Made by a program: the position numbers and the translations under genes. Below are positions 38,903 to 47,685 of a stretch of 64,000 bases of DNA, one piece after another. The notes under the pieces were generated by a model. That model was given only the letters and a program-made list of their open reading frames with translations. It was not told where the DNA came from and did not search any database. Source of the DNA: Thermoanaerobaculum sp. (GTDB taxonomy: Bacteria > Acidobacteriota > Thermoanaerobaculia > Multivoradales > UBA5704); NCBI GenBank assembly GCA_021154885.1, contig JAJKHS010000082.1, forward strand, positions 62,001-126,000. Direction: 5' to 3'. How positions within the stretch are numbered: the first letter of the stretch is position 1; each line of letters opens with the position of its first letter.

Positions 38903-39001
38903 CTACTTCTTGGGCTTTGGTGGCTGCGGCTTGTCTCGCGGATTGCTGCCCGGACCGGTGTAAGGCTTTTGCGTTTGCGGCTTAGCTTTTTCATCGCCCA
39001 T
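38903..39001 (-). CDS. Small Lys/Pro-rich protein (32 residues)
   Basis: A 32-residue frame runs from the ATG at 39001 to a TAG at 38903. The product is hydrophilic and basic (KAKPQTQKPYTGPGSNP followed by a PQPPKPKK end), with no hydrophobic core, so it is likely disordered. The main support is an excellent AAGGAGGA ribosome-binding site with correct spacing before the ATG and a hairpin after the stop. I do not recognise it. Confidence 0.5.
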   Translation of the reverse strand: MGDEKAKPQTQKPYTGPGSNPRDKPQPPKPKK

Positions 39002-39051
39002 TTGCGTGTCCTCCTTGTTGTTCGATGTAAGCAGGATTTACGCCAATAGAC

Positions 39052-39891
39052 ATGGCTATGCCCTACCGCCGCCTGTCGTTCCACCTCCCCCCCGGCCTGG
39101 AGGACGCCTTGGTCGCCGAGCTGTGGCTCGCCGGCACCCAGGGCGTGCAGTCGCTCCCCGGCGACGACGGGCGGCTGCGGGTGGAGGCGTACTTTCCAGC
39201 AGGAGAGGGCGACCTGGGGATCGCGCTGCCGCCGGCCGTGGAGCTGGCGGCGGACGCGGTGCTGCCGGACGCCGACTGGTTCGCCGCCTGGCGCGAGCGG
39301 GCCCGCCCGTTTGCCGTGGGACGGACGCTGTTCGTCGATCCACGGGAGCCGGAGGAAGCGCAGGAGGAGGTGCCCGCCGGCCGGGCTCTCCTGCGCCTCC
39401 CGGCTCGCGCGGCCTTCGGCACCGGCAGCCACGAGTCGACCGCCCTCGCCCTGGAGCTGCTGGAGGATGCCGGGGTCGCCGGCCGCCGGGTGCTCGACGT
39501 GGGCACCGGCACGGGCGTGCTGGCCTTCGCCGCCCTCCTGGGAGGCGCCCGGTCGGTGGTGGGCTTCGACGTCGATGCCGCCTCTCCGTTCCATGCCCGG
39601 GACAACAGCGCTCTCAACGATCTCCACCCCTGGCTCTTTGCCGGCCACCTCGGCGCCCTCCGCGAGCGCCCCCTCTTCGATCTCGCCCTGGTGAACGTGG
39701 TGCCGGAGCAGATCCTCCCCGAGATGCCGCAACTGGTCCGCCTCCTGCGGCCGGGGGGAGAGGCCCTCCTCTCCGGTATCCTCGCCGAACGGGGCCGGCA
39801 GGTGCTGGACCGGATGCGCGGCCTGGGCTTCGTGGAGCGGGACCGGCGGATGGCCGGCGACTGGATCGCTTTCCGGTTGGGCCGGGCATGA
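39052..39891 (+). CDS. prmA: Ribosomal protein L11 methyltransferase
   Basis: PrmA methylates the N-terminus and lysines of ribosomal protein L11. The 279-residue protein has an N-terminal L11-recognition domain, the typical RAAFGTGSHESTALALELL motif, LDVGTGTGVLAFAALLGGA (SAM binding) and LVNVVPEQIL in place of the usual NIL-type motif. Met at 39052 or 39058 could start. The stop overlaps rsmE by four bases. Confidence 0.9.
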   Translation: MAMPYRRLSFHLPPGLEDALVAELWLAGTQGVQSLPGDDGRLRVEAYFPAGEGDLGIALPPAVELAADAVLPDADWFAAWRERARPFAVGRTLFVDPREPEEAQEEVPAGRALLRLPARAAFGTGSHESTALALELLEDAGVAGRRVLDVGTGTGVLAFAALLGGARSVVGFDVDAASPFHARDNSALNDLHPWLFAGHLGALRERPLFDLALVNVVPEQILPEMPQLVRLLRPGGEALLSGILAERGRQVLDRMRGLGFVERDRRMAGDWIAFRLGRA

Positions 39892-40646
39892 TCACCCTCC
39901 TGGTCGACCCTGCCGTCTTCGATCTTCCCGCCGTGAAGGTGGAGGGGGACTCCTACCGCCACCTCTTCCGCGCCCGGCGGGTGGAGGCGGGGGAGGCCCT
40001 GCGGGTGGTGGACGGCCGCGGCCGGGCGCGGTGGGGGACGGTGGCGCGGGTGGACCGCACCTCCGCCACCGTGACCCTCGGCGAGCCGGCCCCCGCCGCC
40101 GAGCCGGCCTTCCGGCTGGAGTTGCTGGTCCCCACCTGCCGGCTGGAGCGGGCCTCCTGGCTGGTGGAGAAATCCACCGAAATGGGCATCTCGGGTGTCC
40201 GCTTTCTGAATACCGTCCGGGCGCCCCGCGAGCTGGGGGAGGGGAGCCTCGACCGCCTGCGCCGGGTGGCCGCCGCCGCCCTGGAGCAGTGCCACGGCTC
40301 GCGGCTGCCGGAGATCACGGGGCCTCACGCCTGGCGCGAGGTCGCCCGCCTGGTTGCCCACCTGACAGGCGCCGCCGGTCCCAACCGTTGGTTCCTGGAT
40401 ACCGATGCCGCCAATGCCGCAGATACAGGCTGGGGTGAGGTCGCCGAGGGGGACGCGGGAGCCCTCCTCGTCGGCCCCGAGGGGGGCTGGGACCTGGGCG
40501 AGCGCCGCGACCTCCTGGTTTCAGGTTGGCGGCCGGTCCACTTGGGAGACCGCGTCCTGCGCCTGGAGACCGCCGCTCTCGCCGGAGCCGCCCTGCTTCT
40601 CCTCCCCGGCCCCCGCCAAAATCCAAAATCCCCAATCCAAAATTGA
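39888..40646 (+). CDS. rsmE: 16S rRNA (uracil-1498-N3)-methyltransferase
   Basis: The 252-residue product is a SPOUT-class methyltransferase of the RsmE family: HLFRARRVEAGEALRVVDG (PUA-like start), LVEKSTEMGISGVRFLNT, ALEQCHGSRLPEI, LVGPEGGWDLGER and LGDRVLRLETAAL, the last two being the knot. It methylates U1498 of 16S rRNA. The ATGA overlap couples it to prmA, a common pairing. Its last eight residues are encoded by a short AAAATCC-type repeat. Confidence 0.93.
   Translation: MITLLVDPAVFDLPAVKVEGDSYRHLFRARRVEAGEALRVVDGRGRARWGTVARVDRTSATVTLGEPAPAAEPAFRLELLVPTCRLERASWLVEKSTEMGISGVRFLNTVRAPRELGEGSLDRLRRVAAAALEQCHGSRLPEITGPHAWREVARLVAHLTGAAGPNRWFLDTDAANAADTGWGEVAEGDAGALLVGPEGGWDLGERRDLLVSGWRPVHLGDRVLRLETAALAGAALLLLPGPRQNPKSPIQN
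40618..40646 (+). repeat. AAAATCC-type short repeat forming the rsmE 3' end
   Basis: The last codons of rsmE consist of AAAATCC, AAAATCC, CCAATCC and AAAATTG-like heptamers, markedly AT-rich compared with the gene body. Similar heptamer runs are common intergenic repeats in several phyla; here one supplies the coding end and stop codon. Confidence 0.6.
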
Positions 40647-40709
40647 CCCCGCCTCACCGTTCAGGCTAGCATCACGGCTCCGGTCGTAGACCACCCAAAG
40701 GAGGCTCGC

Positions 40710-41675
40710 GTGACCAATCCCTTCGCCGGTATCCGCTGGATCTGGAAGAACGGTCAGCTCATCGACTTCGAGAAGGCCACCGTCCACGTGCTGAGCCATG
40801 CCCTCCATTACGGATCGGGTGTATTCGAGGGGATCCGCTGCTATGACACGCGGCAGGGGTCGGCGGTGTTCCGTCTGCGCGAGCACATCCGGCGCCTCGA
40901 GAACTCCGCCAAGGTGTACCGCATGCCCATCGCCTTCACGGGCGAGGAGCTCATCGACGCCTGCTGCGAGACGATCCGCGCCAACGATCTCCCCGCCTGC
41001 TATATCCGCCCCATCGTCTTCCGCGGCTTCGGCCACACCATCGGGGTCAACCCGCTGCACAACCCGGTCGACATTTTCATCGCCTGCTGGTCGTGGGGCA
41101 AGTACCTGGGCGAAGAGGCGGAGAGCGGCGTCGACGTTTGCGTCTCGTCGTGGCGGCGGATCGCGGCCGACTCCATGCCGGCGGTCTCCAAGGCGACCGG
41201 CAACTACCTCAACGGCCAGCTCATCAAGATCGAGGCGGTCACCAACGGCTACGCCGAAGGGCTGGCGCTCGACGCCCGCGGCTTCGTCAGCGAGGGGTCG
41301 GGGGAGAACGTCTTCATGGTGCAGGACGGCGTGCTGCTGACGCCGCCGCTCGCCGCCTCGGTCCTCCAGGGGATCACGCGCGACACGGTGATCAAGATCG
41401 CCCGCGACCTCGGCATCCCGGTGCGCGAGGAGCAGATCCCGCGCGGCCAGCTCTACACCTGCGACGAGCTGTTCATGACCGGCACCGCGGCCGAGATCAC
41501 GCCGATCCGCTCGGTGGACAGGAACCCGGTCGGCCACGGCTGTCCGGGCGAGGTCACCCAGCGCATCATGGCCGAGTTCAGGGGCATCGTAAGCGGCGAG
41601 ATCGCGGACCGCTACGGCTGGCTGCATCCAGTCGGCGCCGCGGTTCGGCAGGCCGCCGCCGTTCCCGAGCGGTAG
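40710..41675 (+). CDS. ilvE: Branched-chain amino-acid transaminase
   Basis: The 321-residue fold-type IV PLP enzyme has LHYGSGVFEGIRCY, the PLP lysine in SKATGNYLNGQL, YAEGLALDARGFVSEGSGENVF and TGTAAEITPIRSVD. IlvE carries out the last step of valine, leucine and isoleucine synthesis. The start is the GTG at 40710, backed by AAAGGAGG seven bases upstream. It stands as a single gene before pilT. Confidence 0.93.
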   Translation: MTNPFAGIRWIWKNGQLIDFEKATVHVLSHALHYGSGVFEGIRCYDTRQGSAVFRLREHIRRLENSAKVYRMPIAFTGEELIDACCETIRANDLPACYIRPIVFRGFGHTIGVNPLHNPVDIFIACWSWGKYLGEEAESGVDVCVSSWRRIAADSMPAVSKATGNYLNGQLIKIEAVTNGYAEGLALDARGFVSEGSGENVFMVQDGVLLTPPLAASVLQGITRDTVIKIARDLGIPVREEQIPRGQLYTCDELFMTGTAAEITPIRSVDRNPVGHGCPGEVTQRIMAEFRGIVSGEIADRYGWLHPVGAAVRQAAAVPER

Positions 41676-41705
41676 GCGCCCAGCGCGGCGCCGGAGGAGA
41701 CCCCG

Positions 41706-42878
41706 ATGAACATCAACGACCTGTTGAAGATCGCGGTGGAGCGGAAGGCCTCCGACCTCCACCTCAAGGTGGGAAGCCATCCGGTGATCCGCGTCGACGG
41801 CGACCTGATCGCCCTCGGCGAGCTCAAGCGCCTGATGCAGGAGGACACCATCGCCATGGCGTTCTCGATGATGAACGCCCGGCAGAAGCAGCGCTTCAAG
41901 GAGGAGCTGGAGCTCGACATCGCCTACTCGGTGCCCGGGCTCGGCCGTTTCCGCTGCAACGTCTTCCAGCAGCGGGGGGCGGTGGGCCTGGTGCTGCGCG
42001 TCATCCCGGCGCGCATCCAGAGCATCCGCGAGCTGATGCTGCCGCCGGTGCTCGAGCGCATCTGCGAGGAGCGCCGGGGCTTGATCCTCTGCACCGGCAC
42101 CACCGGCTCGGGCAAGTCCACCAGCTTGGCGGCGATGATCGACTACATCAACTCGACCCGCACCGAGCACATCATCACCGTCGAGGACCCGATCGAGTTC
42201 CTCCACCGCGACAAGAAGTCGATCGTCAACCAGCGTGAGATCGACGTCGACACCCACTCCTTCGCGGGCGCCCTGCGCGCCGCCCTGCGCCAGGATCCGG
42301 ACGTGATCCTGGTCGGCGAGATGCGCGACTACGAGACCATCGAGACGGCCCTGCTGGCCGCCGAGACGGGCCACCTCGTCTTCTCCACCCTGCACACCCT
42401 GGACGCCACGGAGACGGTCAACCGCATCATCTCCGTCTTCCCGCCCCACCACCAGAAGCAGATCCGCATCCAGCTCTCGCAGGTGCTGAAGTCGGTGATC
42501 TCCCTGCGCCTGGTGCCGCGGGCGGACGGCATGGGCCGCGTCCCCGCCTCCGAGGTGCTCATCTCCACGGCATACATCCGCGAGTGCATCGAGAACAAGG
42601 AGAAGACGAAGTACATCCGCGAGCAGATCTCGCTCGGCACCAGCCAGTACGGCATGCAGACCTTCGACCAGTCGCTCTTCCAGCTCTACAAGAGCGGCCT
42701 CATCACTCTGGACGAGGCGCTCAAGCGGGCCACCAACCCGGACGAGTTCCGACTGAAGATCCAGGGCGTCCAGTTCACCGCCGACATCTCCCGCGAGGAG
42801 ATGGAGTCGTCGCTCCAGATGCCCGGCGAGTCCGACCTGATGGGCGGGGCGATGCAGTTCGAGATCGAGCAGCACTAG
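41706..42878 (+). CDS. pilT: Type IV pilus retraction ATPase PilT
   Basis: The 390-residue secretion-type ATPase has Walker A (TGTTGSGKSTSLA), the Asp box, the AIRAxLRxDPD-type block (ALRAALRQDPDVILVGEMRD) and the His box (TGHLVFSTLHT). It powers pilus disassembly and twitching. PilT and PilU are close paralogues; the start NINDLLKIAVERKASDLHL and length are compatible with either. It precedes recX by seven bases after its stop. Confidence 0.9.
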   Translation: MNINDLLKIAVERKASDLHLKVGSHPVIRVDGDLIALGELKRLMQEDTIAMAFSMMNARQKQRFKEELELDIAYSVPGLGRFRCNVFQQRGAVGLVLRVIPARIQSIRELMLPPVLERICEERRGLILCTGTTGSGKSTSLAAMIDYINSTRTEHIITVEDPIEFLHRDKKSIVNQREIDVDTHSFAGALRAALRQDPDVILVGEMRDYETIETALLAAETGHLVFSTLHTLDATETVNRIISVFPPHHQKQIRIQLSQVLKSVISLRLVPRADGMGRVPASEVLISTAYIRECIENKEKTKYIREQISLGTSQYGMQTFDQSLFQLYKSGLITLDEALKRATNPDEFRLKIQGVQFTADISREEMESSLQMPGESDLMGGAMQFEIEQH

Positions 42879-42885
42879 GGGGGCC

Positions 42886-43356
42886 ATGCCCCCCACCTGC
42901 TACGACAAGGCCGTCCAACTCCTCGGCGCCCGTCCCCACTTCCGGCGGGAGCTGGAAGGCAAGCTCGCCCGGCGCGGTTATCCTCCGGAGGAGATCGCGG
43001 CGACGCTGGACCGCCTCGACCGGCAGGGCTATCTGAACGAGGCCGAGACGGCCCGCTCCTTCGTCGCGGGCCGGCAGGCGCGGGGCGGCGAGGGGCGATC
43101 ACGCCTCAAGGCCGAGCTCGTCAAGCGCGGCGCGGCCGGCGAGGCGATCGAATCCGTCCTGGCCGATCTGACCCCCGAGGACGACCTGGCCGCCGCCCGC
43201 GAGGCGGCGGCGAGGTGGGCTCGCGGCGGCAAGAGCGATCCCCAGGCCCTCGCCCGCCATCTCCAGCGCAAGGGCTTTTCTCCCCGTGCTATCGTTGCCC
43301 TTTTGAACGAGCGAGGCGACGGCGAAGATCTCCTGGATTTCAACGAAGACCTATGA
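42886..43356 (+). CDS. recX: RecA regulator RecX
   Basis: The 156-residue all-helical protein shows the RecX three-helix repeats: LGARPHFRRELEGKLARRGYPPEEI, LDRQGYLNEAETARSFV and LQRKGFSPRAIVALL. RecX limits RecA filament growth. recA itself is not in the window. The stop overlaps alaS by four bases (ATGA). Confidence 0.85.
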   Translation: MPPTCYDKAVQLLGARPHFRRELEGKLARRGYPPEEIAATLDRLDRQGYLNEAETARSFVAGRQARGGEGRSRLKAELVKRGAAGEAIESVLADLTPEDDLAAAREAAARWARGGKSDPQALARHLQRKGFSPRAIVALLNERGDGEDLLDFNEDL

Positions 43357-46025
43357 AAAGCGCAGACATCCGCACCAGCTTCGTCGACTTCTTCCGGGCC
43401 AGGGGGCACCGGCCGGTGCCGAGCTCGCCCCTGGTGCCACAGGGCGATCCGACCCTGCTGTTCACCAACGCCGGCATGGTTCAGTTCAAGGACGTCTTCC
43501 TGGGCGCCCGCCGGCCCGACTCGCCGCGGGCGGTCTCGGTGCAGAAGTGCATGCGCGTCTCGGGCAAGCACAACGACCTGGAGAACGTCGGCCCCAGCCC
43601 GCGCCACCACACCTTCTTCGAGATGCTGGGGAACTTCTCCTTCGGCGACTACTTCAAGGAGGACGCCATCCGCTTCGCCTGGGAGCTGGTGACGGAGGTC
43701 TGGAAGATCCCCGCCGAGCGGCTGTCGGCCACCGTCTTCGAGGAGGACGACGAAGCCCGCGATCTCTGGCTGCGCCTCTCCACCCTGCCTCCCGAGCGGG
43801 TGCGCCGCTGCGGCGCGGCAGACAACTTCTGGGCCATGGGCGACACCGGCCCCTGCGGCCCGTGCAGCGAGATCTTCGTCGACCTCCACCCGGAGGAGCC
43901 GCCGGTCTCCTGGGAGGAGGGGACGGACGCGGGGCGCTACCTGGAGATCTGGAACCTCGTCTTCATGCAGTACGAGCGGGACGCCGAAGGGAAGTTGGCG
44001 CCCCTGCCCAAACCCTCGGTCGACACCGGCGCCGGCCTCGAACGGGTGGCCGCCGTGCTCCAGGGGGTGGGCTCGAACTACGACACGGATCTCTTCCAGC
44101 CCATCCTCCACGCCGCCGCCGATCTCGCGGGGGCGAAGTACGGGCAGGACCCGGAGAAGGACGTCTCGCTGCGGGTCATCGCCGACCACCTGCGCGCCGT
44201 CTCCTTCCTGCTGGCCGACGGCGTCATCCCGGGCAACGAGGGGCGGGGCTACGTGCTGCGCCGCATCCTCCGCCGGGCGGTGCGCCACGGCATGCGCCTG
44301 GGCTTCGAGGAGCCGTTCCTGCACAAGCTGGTGCCGGTGCTGGGCGAGGTCATGGGCGGCGCCTACCTCGAGCTGGCGGCCACCCGCCAGGCCTCCATTG
44401 CCACCATCAAGGCCGAGGAGGAGAAGTTCCTCTCCACGGTCGCGAACGGCGCCCGCCAGGTGCAGGAGGAGATCGAGCGCCTGCGCCCGCTGGGACAGAC
44501 GACGCTGCCCGGCGCCATGGTCTTCCGTCTCTACGACACCTACGGCCTCCCCTTGGAGGTGATCCGCGAGATCGCCGAGGAGGAGCGCTTCAAGATTGAC
44601 GAGGCCGGCTTCGGCGAGGCCCTGGAGGCGCAGCGCGAGCAGTCGCGCAAGGCCACGGCCGAGGTGCAGAACCGCCTCGCGGCCCTGCGCGAGGTGCTGC
44701 GCGGCCACGCCGAGCTGGCCGAGACCCACTTCGAGGGGTACGAGCGCACGGAGCTGATCGAGACGCCGGCCGAGGTCGTGCGCCTGGCCACCTGGCGCGA
44801 GGGCGCGCCGGTGCGGGTATCCACCCTGCAGCGCGGCCAGGCAGGCGTCGCCGTTCTCGACCAGACGGTGTTCTACGCCGAGTCCGGCGGCGAGGTGGGG
44901 GATACCGGCGAGATCCGCTGGGACGGCGGGCGCGCCCGGGTGGTGGACACCCAGAAGGACAACTCGGGCGTCTTCTTCCACTTCATCGAGGTGGAGGAGG
45001 GGAGCCTGTCGCGTCACACCAAAGTCCAGCTCCGGGTGGGCCACGAGCGGCGGCTGGCGATCCAGCGCAACCACACGGCCACCCACCTGCTGCACGCCGC
45101 CCTGCGCCTGACGCTGGGCAAGAGCGTGCGCCAGGCCGGCTCGCTGGTGGCGCCGGACCGCCTGCGCTTCGACTTCACCTACCACCGCGGCATGTTCCGC
45201 CAGGAGCTGGAGGCCACGGAGGACCTGGTCAACGAGTGGATCCGCCGCTCGGTGGCCACCGAGATCGTCCAGCGCAGCTACCAGGAGGCCATCGCCGCCG
45301 GCGCCATGGCCCTGTTCGGCGAGAAGTACGGCGAGCGGGTGCGCACGGTGGCCGTTCCCGGCTTCAGCCTGGAGCTGTGCGGCGGCTGCCACGTGCGCAA
45401 CTCGGGGGAGATCGGCCTTTTCCTCATCGAGTCCGAGCGGGGCGTGGCCTCGGGCGTGCGCCGCATCGAGGCGCTCACCGGCACCTACGCGCTGGAGGAG
45501 ATCCGCCGCCAGCGCACCGCCTACAACGAGCTGGTGCTGCGTCTGGGCATCCGCTCCGGGGACTACGAGCAGCAGCTCCACAAGGCCGACCAGCTCCGCC
45601 AGCGGCAGAGCGAGCTGGAGGCCGAGATGCGGCGGCTGCGCATGCAGCTCGTCTCCGGCACCGTCTCGCCCGCGGGCGACGAGGAGACGCTGGTGGATGG
45701 CGTCAAGATCCTGGTGCGCGAGGTGCCGCCGGCTCCGGCCAACGAGCTGCGGGACATGGCCGATGCCCTGCGCTCGAAGATCGGTTCGGGCGTGGTGGTC
45801 ATCGGTACCCGCAGCGACGGCAACGTCAGCCTGGTGGCGGCGGTGAGCAAGGACCTGACGGGCCGGGTCAAGGCCGGCGAGCTGGTCAAGAAGCTCTCCG
45901 CCCTCGTGGGTGGTGGCGGCGGCGGCCGTCCCGACTTCGCGCAGGCCGGCGGCAAGGACCCCGAGAAGCTTCCCGAAGCCCTCGCCGCCGTGGGCGAGGC
46001 GGTGCGGGAGCAGCTCGGGCGATAG
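43353..46025 (+). CDS. alaS: Alanyl-tRNA synthetase
   Basis: The 890-residue enzyme has the class II core near its N-terminus (FTNAGMVQFKDVFLG, HHTFFEMLGNFSFGDYFK, RYLEIWNLVFMQY), the tRNA-recognition region, the editing domain with HTATHLLHAALR and the CGGCH zinc site, and the C-terminal DHHA1 oligomerisation domain with a GGGGGGRPDFAQAGG loop. It charges tRNA-Ala and edits serine and glycine. The start at 43353 overlaps recX. Confidence 0.96.
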   Translation: MKSADIRTSFVDFFRARGHRPVPSSPLVPQGDPTLLFTNAGMVQFKDVFLGARRPDSPRAVSVQKCMRVSGKHNDLENVGPSPRHHTFFEMLGNFSFGDYFKEDAIRFAWELVTEVWKIPAERLSATVFEEDDEARDLWLRLSTLPPERVRRCGAADNFWAMGDTGPCGPCSEIFVDLHPEEPPVSWEEGTDAGRYLEIWNLVFMQYERDAEGKLAPLPKPSVDTGAGLERVAAVLQGVGSNYDTDLFQPILHAAADLAGAKYGQDPEKDVSLRVIADHLRAVSFLLADGVIPGNEGRGYVLRRILRRAVRHGMRLGFEEPFLHKLVPVLGEVMGGAYLELAATRQASIATIKAEEEKFLSTVANGARQVQEEIERLRPLGQTTLPGAMVFRLYDTYGLPLEVIREIAEEERFKIDEAGFGEALEAQREQSRKATAEVQNRLAALREVLRGHAELAETHFEGYERTELIETPAEVVRLATWREGAPVRVSTLQRGQAGVAVLDQTVFYAESGGEVGDTGEIRWDGGRARVVDTQKDNSGVFFHFIEVEEGSLSRHTKVQLRVGHERRLAIQRNHTATHLLHAALRLTLGKSVRQAGSLVAPDRLRFDFTYHRGMFRQELEATEDLVNEWIRRSVATEIVQRSYQEAIAAGAMALFGEKYGERVRTVAVPGFSLELCGGCHVRNSGEIGLFLIESERGVASGVRRIEALTGTYALEEIRRQRTAYNELVLRLGIRSGDYEQQLHKADQLRQRQSELEAEMRRLRMQLVSGTVSPAGDEETLVDGVKILVREVPPAPANELRDMADALRSKIGSGVVVIGTRSDGNVSLVAAVSKDLTGRVKAGELVKKLSALVGGGGGGRPDFAQAGGKDPEKLPEALAAVGEAVREQLGR

Positions 46026-46226
46026 AGCCCTCACCCCCTGGCCCCCTCTCCCGCCCCCTCGCCACCCCCCTCACCGGGAGAGGGGGACCCGGTTGGAGCT
46101 GTCTTGCTGATCTCCCTCGTCCTTTTTGTCCTTGCTGTCCTTGTCGTCCCTTCTTGCTTTTCTCCCTCTTCTCCCGGTGAGGGGGGTGGGAGGGGGCGGG
46201 AGAAGAGGGCCGGGGTGATGAGGGGC
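46026..46226. repeat. Long inverted repeat enclosing 9-bp repeats
   Basis: The left arm (about 46026-46084) and right arm (about 46166-46226) are near-perfect reverse complements of a C-rich sequence of the CCCCTCTCCCGCCCCC type with CACCGGGAGAGGG at its inner end. The region between contains 9-bp units (GACNNNAAG on the minus strand, 46104-46160). The arrangement resembles a non-autonomous palindromic element inserted after alaS; no transposase or clear target duplication is visible. Confidence 0.75.
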
Positions 46227-46227
46227 C

Positions 46228-46255
46228 TTGCAATCTTTCAGTTCCCGACTAAGAT
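46228..46255 (+). promoter_or_regulatory. Candidate promoter of the lytic transglycosylase gene
   Basis: TTGCAA (46228-46233), 16 bases and TAAGAT (46250-46255) lie at the right edge of the inverted repeat, about 68 bases before the GTG start. Confidence 0.45.
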
Positions 46256-46322
46256 AGACCCCGCTGTACCCAGCAACGATCGCTTGCGCGAGGATCGCGG
46301 CATCCTTTAGCGAGGTTCTGTC

Positions 46323-47045
46323 GTGACGAGAACGGCGAATGCCGCCGTGGCCTGGACGCTGCTTGCGCTCTGCCTTTCCGGGATCGCCGGAGCGGCCGGC
46401 GTACGTGTCGAGATGGGCCCGAGCGGCCGCAGGATCATCATCAACGAGAATTCGGTCCAGCGCTCCCGGCGCCTGGCCGGCCGGCTCGTGCCGGTGCCGA
46501 GCGCCGATCTGGAGCCGCTCATCCGGCGCCACAGCGACGCCCAGAACCTCGATCCGAAACTGGTCGAGGCGGTCATCCAGGTCGAGTCCGGCTACAACCA
46601 CAAGGCGGTCTCGAACAAGGGGGCCATGGGCCTCATGCAGCTCACGCCGGACACGGCGAGCCTGTTCAACGTGCACAACCCGTTCGATGCAGAGGACAAC
46701 GTCCGCGCCGGCACCCGCTACCTCCGGCAGCTCCTGGACCGCTTCGCGGGGCGGGTGGAGCTGGCGCTCGCCGGCTACAACGCGGGGCCCGGGGCGGTGG
46801 AGAAGCACCGCGGTATCCCGCCCTACGCCGAGACCCGGGACTACGTGAAGCAGGTGATGGCGCTGTATCGCGGAGATCGCGGCGGAGTCGATTTTGCGTC
46901 CCTGCGCGTCGCGGCTGCCAGCCCGCGCGCCGTCGCCAGCCCCGGGGCTCCCGGGGAGCTCCCGGGCGGCCGCCGCAAGCCGCGCCTCGTCCGCGGCCCC
47001 AACCACCGGCTCCTGCTGACCACCTCGCTCAGCGGCTCGCGATAA
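46323..47045 (+). CDS. Lytic transglycosylase (SLT domain), exported
   Basis: The 240-residue product has a signal peptide (hydrophobic residues 8-25), a short DUF-like segment and a soluble lytic transglycosylase domain with Glu88 in VIQVESGYNH as catalytic acid, KGAMGLMQLTPDTA and LALAGYNAGPGAVEKHRGIP. It cleaves peptidoglycan to 1,6-anhydro-muropeptides. The C-terminal 50 residues are basic and low complexity. GTG at 46323 is the start. Confidence 0.9.
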   Translation: MTRTANAAVAWTLLALCLSGIAGAAGVRVEMGPSGRRIIINENSVQRSRRLAGRLVPVPSADLEPLIRRHSDAQNLDPKLVEAVIQVESGYNHKAVSNKGAMGLMQLTPDTASLFNVHNPFDAEDNVRAGTRYLRQLLDRFAGRVELALAGYNAGPGAVEKHRGIPPYAETRDYVKQVMALYRGDRGGVDFASLRVAAASPRAVASPGAPGELPGGRRKPRLVRGPNHRLLLTTSLSGSR

Positions 47046-47121
47046 CTTGCGGCGTCTCGCTCCCGTTCGTCCGGCGGTGGCATAGAATGCCCACCGGCCG
47101 CCGTCCTTCTCGTCGCTAGCG

Positions 47122-47685
47122 ATGCTCAATATCCCGAACCTTCTGTCCATCTTCCGCATCCTGCTGGTCCCGCCGCTGGTGGTGGTGCTGCTCACCAAGT
47201 TCGAGGGCAAGGAGTGGTGGGGGCTCGCCCTGTTCCTGCTGGCCGCGGTGATGGACTTCCTCGACGGCTTCCTGGCCCGCCGACGCAAGCAGGTCACCCG
47301 CCTCGGCACGCTGCTCGATCCGGCGGCGGACAAGATCCTCATCTCGGCTGCCTTCATCTCCCTGGTGGAGATGGACCACTCGAGCGGCCACACCGTGGTG
47401 CCGGCCTGGATCGTGGTGGTGATCATCGCCCGCGAGTTCGCCGTCACTTCTCTGCGCAGCTTCGCCGCCGCCGAGCACCTCGTCATCCCCGCGGGTTTCT
47501 CGGGCAAGGTCAAGACTACCGTCCAGATCGTCTCCATCGCCCTGCTCATCATCTATAACAAGCTCGGCGAGTTCCGGCACCTGGCCCCCATCTCCCTGTG
47601 GGTGACGCTGGCGGTGACCGTCTACTCCGGTATTGAGTACTTCGTGCGCTTCGGCAAGCTCATCCTGCGCGGAGAGATCCGTTGA
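47122..47685 (+). CDS. pgsA: CDP-diacylglycerol-glycerol-3-phosphate 3-phosphatidyltransferase
   Basis: The 187-residue membrane enzyme makes phosphatidylglycerol phosphate. The CDP-alcohol phosphotransferase motif DxxDGxxAR...G...D...D is seen in MDFLDGFLARRRKQVTRLG then TLLDPAADK. About five membrane helices and the N-terminal NIPNLLSIFRILLVP are typical. A TAGAAT box lies about 25-30 bases upstream. Its stop overlaps the MMPL gene by four bases (TTGA). Confidence 0.93.
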   Translation: MLNIPNLLSIFRILLVPPLVVVLLTKFEGKEWWGLALFLLAAVMDFLDGFLARRRKQVTRLGTLLDPAADKILISAAFISLVEMDHSSGHTVVPAWIVVVIIAREFAVTSLRSFAAAEHLVIPAGFSGKVKTTVQIVSIALLIIYNKLGEFRHLAPISLWVTLAVTVYSGIEYFVRFGKLILRGEIR

